From: Symbiodinium natans | Lineage: Eukaryota > Sar > Dinophyceae > Suessiales > Symbiodiniaceae | DNA length: 62,000 nucleotides | Reading direction: 5' to 3' | NCBI GenBank assembly: GCA_905221605.1 | Contig: CAJNDS010002789.1 | Location: forward strand, 75,001-137,000 | Part shown: positions 58,701 to 62,000 of the stretch, piece after piece | How the letters are laid out: every line of letters begins with the position of its first letter | How positions within the stretch are numbered: position 1 is the stretch's first letter | Position numbers and translations under genes: made by a program | Notes under the pieces: generated by a model | Told to the model about the DNA's origin: nothing | Seen by the model: only the letters and a program-made list of their open reading frames with translations | The model's database searches: none

Positions 58701-61700
58701 TGTCTGCGCCTTGCCACGACGGGGAGCTCCGCAAGATCTTGCGAGTCTTTCTGGTGTTATGCTTGCATAATGGGCTCGCGGCGAGGATTGGCTTGAAGGA
58801 AAACGTCTCAGGCAAGGCCTAATAAGTGCCATTCACCACGTTTTTGCGGCAAATTAGTCCGGAATGTGGAACTGCGGAACTCTTGCCTCGAGCCATGAAT
58901 CGAAGAAAGGCTGATAGCCGAGACCTGGGACATGCTCAAACGAATGTTAAGGATTGTGTTTCGAGTTTTCCTTCATATGACTCACATAAGACATGGTTTT
59001 TTGCCACCTTTTTACAATGATCAACAGCTTCGTTTTTGCTTTGGCCAAACCTCCCAGCCCGCGAATCCAAACACTGGCTTCACTGAACATGCATGCAGTG
59101 GCTAACACTTGGGCAGGCCTGAACTGGTACATGAAAGCAGAGGCCCTCGAAAGCCAAGAACAAGGCCAACATGTCAAAGCCTATAGAAGCCACAAATCCG
59201 AACAGCTGCCCGGAAAACCACCGATTCCCAGCACAAGGACTTCATGCGGAGTTATGCAGGTTCCAGACTTTCGGGCTCCATGTAGATCATCCCACAGCGA
59301 GACACGGTTGCTGGCCTTGCAGTGGCAACAACATCCTTGCTAATTACGGAGATTACATTGTGAGGGACACCGTTTGCGCAACGCAGATTCGCAGGTTCGA
59401 GGAAGTGCAGGCAGGCTACGATGCCACTTCCAGATCCTCCACCTCGAACTGCATCCGCATTTTGGCGGTCAATGCCTCAGTGCCCCAAGCCCCAGAGTCA
59501 CCTAGCTACCACTAGGAAACATCACGTTCAAACCAAGTCTATGTGAATGTTGGAACTGCGGCGACGATCCGCACGATGATTCATGAGTCGTCCTGATTAT
59601 CCTGACTGTTTCTGGAAGCACTGCCTCCATTATGCTGAAATTATTCAACCAAAAGCAAAGCAACAAACCACTTCATGGTTTGCACTCGTGGCTTTTTTGC
59701 CACCTGCATGACCGACCGGACTTTTGCCACATAAGCAGACCAGCCGCACTACAAAAATTTCGGGCAGTCAAACATCCAACAGCCCCGCGAGCTTCGGGGC
59801 TCAGGGTTTGCAATCTTTCAGGGTTCAGTTGGGGTTGCCCCGACCAGATTACTTACAATTCCGAGCTATCTGAACTCGGCGGCAAGGATCAACAAACCCA
59901 GCAATAAACAAACTCAATAGTATCCGACTGAAGTTTCACGACTTCGACGCCACTTTCGCATTGGTGTCTTCGTTTGAGGTTTCGATTCTCACTTCTCGGA
60001 CCAAGATCTTCGTGGATTTCAGGGTTGGTCGGAACTAGGTTGTAATTCGGATGGTCCACAAAGGACCTTAGAGCCTTAGGGCCTTAGGGTGTCTTGCGTT
60101 GTCGCCCGGGCTTGAACGTGTTTCGTACGACAGGTTCTTATGTGATCTGGCCGCGTCTACAGCGCGACTGCTGGCGTAACGTCACGAAACAGGATTTCCC
60201 TGTGCCTGCTGTACCTTCTACAGTCCACGCCTTACCTTACACACGCCCTCACTCCGTACATCAACTCAGAATACACATGTCATAGAAATCCAGGTAGGCC
60301 TCGCAGCTCACAGGACCCGAAAGACGAAAGCACAACTCTCGCACATGCCCACAATAGACGTCTGAATGTTCAACGCACCCACATGCACGATTGTATGCTT
60401 GGCATGCACACTTCCGGGCCAAACGCCTTCTTGTTACTGCACAAAGAGGAACGACAGTTGAGGCCAGCACGACCAGCGTTCACGCGGGAGTGTAGCAGCA
60501 ATCGAGATTCGAGATATGGAAACAGAGCAATAAGTTAGCCACGAGCAATGACCAGTCCTTTTTTAGTGACGAGCAATGACCAGTCCTTTTTTAATGACGT
60601 TCACGACTAGCCACAACGACCAGATGACCGGTTCTGCTACACGGTGCATGCCTCTCGAAATCTTGACGATGTTTCTGCAGACTGGGGTGAAAGCAATAAT
60701 TTCGCCGCTTACAAGGCAGAGCTTCTTGTTGTCGTCCAAGACAGTGTTCATGCCTCCAAGTCTGGAAGCACGTGCATCATGCAGAGAGGCAGTTAAACGG
60801 CAGTTGGTGACAGTTAGTGGCAATGGTAAGTTCGCAGCTCTCGATCCACAAGGCATCCACAGGCCCGTCAAACATAACCCAGTGATGGTCCTCACCAAGG
60901 CCAAGGAATCCAAGAGAGATTATGCAGCGAATGGGATGCTACGCCTCTTGGCGCATTGTAACAGCACAGACAAAGTAAGAGGCGATCCGGATTGTGGTTG
61001 TCGCGCGTGGCGTTGCGGATAAGCTCCGCAGCCACTCCGTCTGACCACTCTCGGGTCACCTTGCAAGCTCGGCGAGCGCTGCCCGAACTTTGTCGAGTCC
61101 TGCAACTTGGCCTCGTCAAATGCCCCATAGAGCTGGTTCTGCGTAATTGCCTGCGCACGAGCCATTCCATACTTGCAATGCCCAACGTCCTGTGGCATCT
61201 GTCATCAAGATCTGTCCTTGGGGTTGAGCACGTGCACGTGCGTCTTCTGGAAAGGGGACTCCCCATCCTGCAAAATCCAGACTACCCTCAACTGATCGGC
61301 TTCTGCAGCCTGAGCCAGCGGGCCTTCGGATCAACCAAAGCTGTGCAAGCTGCCTGCGACAGCACGTCTGGTGGCATGGGTGAGTCAGAATGTGCGGGGC
61401 ACGGCATACTGACGGAATGCATATGTGCCACTTACGTCATATGTCCTAAACTTGGCCTGCAGTGTGCGATAGCAGCAAGTCTTGCCACCACCGGTTGGCC
61501 CAACCAGCATCATGCCATGTCGAACCTCGAGAGAATAGGCATAGTATCATAGGCGTAGGAAGTACTTGGGCGTAGTTGGTCGCGTCAACGAGTCAAGGCT
61601 TGCAAGGCACATATCCAACATGTCAATGACAAATGCATCCTGCCTGGATCATGTCAAAGAGCTCAAACTGCTTCTTGATGAAGTAGTCGGTGGGCTGCCT

Positions 61701-62000
61701 AAGCTCATGGAGAAAGACAACGATCAGGCAACAACATGCATTTACGCGCCACTGCCCATGAGTTCCTTCTTTTGTTGGGGTGGGGGGGGGGGTCGGGCCG
61801 CGCCGTCAACACAACAACAGGGTCCAACATAACAAGCACAACACGTTTGCAAGTTCACACCAATCGCTCTCCAAGATGCAAGTTGGTCTGCTTGGACTTC
61901 TCCCTGGCCATCTCGTCAAGCTTCCCGTAATCAATTGCAGGCCTTACGGATGACGAACATGCCTGTGCCTTCCAATTTTTCCCTGTTAAGCCGAGATCAA
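29689..62000 (-). CDS. Axonemal dynein heavy chain, 5' partial, many small exons
   Basis: This is the motor subunit that drives flagellar bending by ATP-dependent stepping on microtubules. Within the window, motifs follow the family order without rearrangement: AAA1-AAA2 junction at 61.9 kb, AAA2, AAA3, AAA4, stalk coiled coil with microtubule-binding region, AAA5, AAA6 and the C-terminal domain. The stop codon is at 29689-29691. The tail, linker and AAA1 lie beyond 62000. The AAA3 motif [20 protein letters not shown] is the form I know from single-headed inner-arm dyneins (DNAH1/3/7/12 group), so an inner-arm chain is likely. At least 40 exons are implied; most upstream ones are only 50-110 bases, while the AAA6 exon is about 1.2 kb. 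Verified junctions use GC-AG (40681-40594, 53137-42576) and GT-AG. The gene contains a 10.56-kb intron holding other coding exons. Confidence 0.92.
31451..32653 (-). other. Dynein block 7: large AAA6 exon
   Basis: One exon of roughly 1.2 kb, probably starting after AG|G near 32653. Motifs: [100 protein letters not shown], and [20 protein letters not shown] near the end. It closes with [13 protein letters not shown], followed by the next exon at 31417. Confidence 0.95.
32791..32830. repeat. 10-base tandem repeat, four units
   Basis: catctagggg twice, then catctggggg twice, directly upstream (in transcript sense) of the large AAA6 exon. Confidence 0.9.
32890..35625 (-). other. Dynein block 6: AAA5 and start of AAA6
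   Basis: 35558-35625 ([20 protein letters not shown]); 35122-35200 ([20 protein letters not shown]); 34295-34350 ([14 protein letters not shown]); 34160-34215 ([15 protein letters not shown]); 33523-33600 ([19 protein letters not shown]); 33405-33450 ([12 protein letters not shown]); 33232-33342 ([20 protein letters not shown]); 32890-32985 ([20 protein letters not shown]). All match the AAA5/AAA6 junction in family order. Confidence 0.88.
35356..35378. repeat. Poly-G run
   Basis: About 17 consecutive G with one A upstream, in an AAA5 intron. Confidence 0.8.
36195..39660 (-). other. Dynein block 5: AAA4-stalk connection and coiled-coil stalk
   Basis: 39596-39660 ([20 protein letters not shown]); 39305-39385 ([20 protein letters not shown]); 39163-39240 ([20 protein letters not shown]); 38950-39015 ([19 protein letters not shown]); 38820-38875 ([14 protein letters not shown]); 38540-38600 ([19 protein letters not shown]); 38360-38415 ([15 protein letters not shown]); 37945-38010 ([20 protein letters not shown]); 37705-37780 ([20 protein letters not shown]); 37555-37665 ([19 protein letters not shown]); 37290-37330 ([13 protein letters not shown]); 37145-37195 ([15 protein letters not shown]); 36195-36262 ([20 protein letters not shown]). 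This is stalk helix 1, tip, helix 2 and entry to AAA5, in order. Confidence 0.87.
39867..39903. repeat. (ATC)n trinucleotide repeat
   Basis: About twelve ATC units in a dynein intron. Confidence 0.9.
40042..40063. repeat. (CA)n microsatellite
   Basis: About eleven CA units in a dynein intron. Confidence 0.85.
40594..40681 (-). other. 88-base GC-AG intron
   Basis: Donor GTGGAG|GCAC and acceptor GAAG|GCC. Joining them restores [13 protein letters not shown], the conserved AAA4 text, in frame. It is a clean example of the splice type used in this gene. Confidence 0.8.
42249..42299. repeat. (CA)n imperfect microsatellite
   Basis: Interrupted CA repeat in the dynein intron after the LPTPAKSHY exon. 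Confidence 0.8.
42818..52982 (-). CDS. Gene (or genes) nested in the dynein intron, part resembling an EEP-family phosphodiesterase
   Basis: A plausible start is the ATG at 52980-52982 ([19 protein letters not shown], then [18 protein letters not shown]). Further coding-like stretches: 52565-52660 ([16 protein letters not shown]), 52110-52200 ([20 protein letters not shown]), 51970-52060 ([18 protein letters not shown]), 51730-51830 ([20 protein letters not shown]), 51420-51465 ([15 protein letters not shown]), 50730-50810 ([20 protein letters not shown]), 50270-50385 ([19 protein letters not shown]), about 49960-50020 ([17 protein letters not shown]), 48210-48320 ([15 protein letters not shown]). 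KPDIICLQ(E), the 'DGxAIFxRxxRF' box and IDHIFY occur in that order in CCR4/nocturnin-type proteins. Later helical stretches (46280-46390 [20 protein letters not shown]; 45940-46010; 45660-45760; 43720-43795) end in a stop at 42818. Whether one gene or two is unclear. Confidence 0.45.
46215..46270. repeat. (CA)n followed by (CTAAG)n repeat
   Basis: About 13 CA units, then four to five CTAAG pentamers at 46247-46270. Confidence 0.85.
46723..46806. repeat. (GA)n followed by (GAGGGC)7 hexamer repeat
   Basis: GA repeats to 46750, then seven exact GAGGGC units at 46751-46792. On the minus strand an open frame reads alternating Leu-Ala/Leu-Ser through it, almost certainly without meaning. Confidence 0.85.
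47746..47812 (-). repeat. Duplicated exon-like segment, copy A
   Basis: About 66 bases almost identical to 51148-51213, including a 41-base perfect core (47761-47801). On the minus strand it reads [17 protein letters not shown]. Same orientation as copy B. Confidence 0.85.
50165..50190. repeat. 26-base perfect palindrome
   Basis: The run starting CTAGTGAGTCAC equals its own reverse complement over all 26 bases, with no loop. It contains two GTGAGTCAC-like arms and is followed by an 8-bp hairpin of CTGCAGCT (about 50192-50212). It lies in the nested gene of the dynein intron. Confidence 0.9.
51097..51123. repeat. (TA)n microsatellite
   Basis: About 12 TA units next to duplicated segment B. 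Confidence 0.85.
51148..51213 (-). repeat. Duplicated exon-like segment, copy B
   Basis: Matches copy A 3.4 kb away, with the core at 51162-51202. The same peptide [17 protein letters not shown] is encoded; differences inside it are synonymous (ACC/ACT, GAA/GAG). One base is missing just after it. An AG|G acceptor-like site precedes it. Confidence 0.85.
54234..54901. repeat. Compound minisatellite of G-runs and GATA tracts bounded by hairpins
   Basis: The block sits in a dynein AAA3 intron. It alternates runs of 8-18 G with (GATA)3-5 and a shared 'gggctcccgtaaaattttaa' word, in about seven imperfect units. The left boundary is a 12-bp hairpin (54234-54245 / 54262-54273). The right boundary is a 17-bp perfect hairpin (54849-54865 / 54883-54899). 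The stems share the word acctctatc, so the array has inverted-repeat ends. Confidence 0.85.
56885..56942. repeat. Degenerate TACTAG repeat
   Basis: Several copies of the 6-base palindrome-like word TACTAG/CTAGAGTA in tandem, in a dynein AAA3 intron. Confidence 0.6.
57640..59475 (-). other. Dynein block 2: AAA2 C-terminal half and AAA2-AAA3 connection
   Basis: 59420-59475 reads [14 protein letters not shown] and 59255-59320 reads [22 protein letters not shown] splice TC|GT...AAG|GCC restores the invariant [11 protein letters not shown]. Then come 58661-58720 ([17 protein letters not shown]), 58390-58455 ([18 protein letters not shown]), 58190-58336 ([20 protein letters not shown]), 57950-58020 ([20 protein letters not shown]) and about 57640-57880, ending in [10 protein letters not shown]. 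Confidence 0.85.
58585..58622. repeat. (GA)n microsatellite in a dynein intron
   Basis: A run of GA units with one TG interruption. Confidence 0.85.
60541..60596. repeat. 28-base tandem duplication in a dynein intron
   Basis: Two adjacent copies, 60541-60568 and 60569-60596, differ by one base near their ends. They sit just 3' (in transcript sense) of the MNTVLDDN exon. Confidence 0.85.
60683..61940 (-). other. Dynein block 1: AAA1-AAA2 junction and AAA2 N-terminal half
   Basis: Exon stretches: 61865-61940 ([19 protein letters not shown]); 61641-61701 ([13 protein letters not shown]); 61452-61530 with the AAA2 Walker [15 protein letters not shown]; 61105-61165 ([14 protein letters not shown]); 60998-61065 ([19 protein letters not shown]); 60840-60890 with [15 protein letters not shown]; 60683-60757 with [17 protein letters not shown]. 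All match the family's AAA2 sequence order. Confidence 0.9.

Overview
The window looks like nuclear DNA of a dinoflagellate, probably Symbiodiniaceae or a relative. Four things point there. First, a 17-base match to the 3' part of the dinoflagellate trans-spliced leader (DinoSL) lies at 26605-26621. Second, the genes are cut into many small exons, and several inferred introns begin with GC (one perhaps with GA) and end AG|G. Third, every gene I could recognise is on the minus strand, as in the one-directional gene arrays of these algae. Fourth, the inferred genes are eukaryotic (axonemal dynein, membrane pyrophosphatase, PPi-type phosphofructokinase). I found no convincing plus-strand gene, tRNA, rRNA or CRISPR array. 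Most gene calls rest on family motifs I recognise by eye, so exon limits are approximate (about 10-30 bases) unless a splice junction is stated.

Layout, in order of coordinate (all transcription runs right to left). 409-5380: a membrane-bound, H+-translocating type pyrophosphatase (M-PPase) whose fold is recognisable but whose PPi-binding Asp/Lys motifs are largely replaced. 7290-12400: a pyrophosphate-dependent phosphofructokinase (PFP), also with its GGDD-type motif altered. Inside one PFP intron (9617-11613) sits a complete, intronless, secreted serine hydrolase of the class C beta-lactamase/esterase family (10017-11312). 12450-16360 is unresolved. 16369-19525 holds poorly conserved, Lys/Ala/Pro- or Ser-rich reading frames. 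19530-23340 shows nothing I can name. 24062-26621 is a retroposed-looking unit: DinoSL relic, then one long intronless frame broken by a single TGA and carrying a repeated Pro-Cys-Glu-x-Pro-Ser motif, with GA/TC microsatellites on both sides. 26806-28808 is an uncharacterised proline-rich gene.

29689 to beyond 62000 is a single axonemal dynein heavy chain, read from just after AAA1 (61.9 kb) through AAA2, AAA3, AAA4, the coiled-coil stalk, AAA5, AAA6 and the C-terminal domain, ending at 29689. Its 5' end (tail, linker, AAA1) is outside the window. The AAA3 module is split by a 10.56-kb GC-AG intron (53137 to 42576). That intron holds another same-strand set of exons (about 52982 to 42818), possibly including an endonuclease/exonuclease/phosphatase (EEP, CCR4/nocturnin-like) domain. 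Thus two host genes in one window each carry a same-strand gene inside an intron.

How the genes may work together: the M-PPase and PFP paralogues lie next to each other on the same strand and both belong to families that use pyrophosphate, but the motif losses make it doubtful that either is active. The dynein gene is unrelated (flagellar motility). Its introns are rich in simple repeats, including a 0.67-kb G-run/GATA minisatellite with hairpins at each end.
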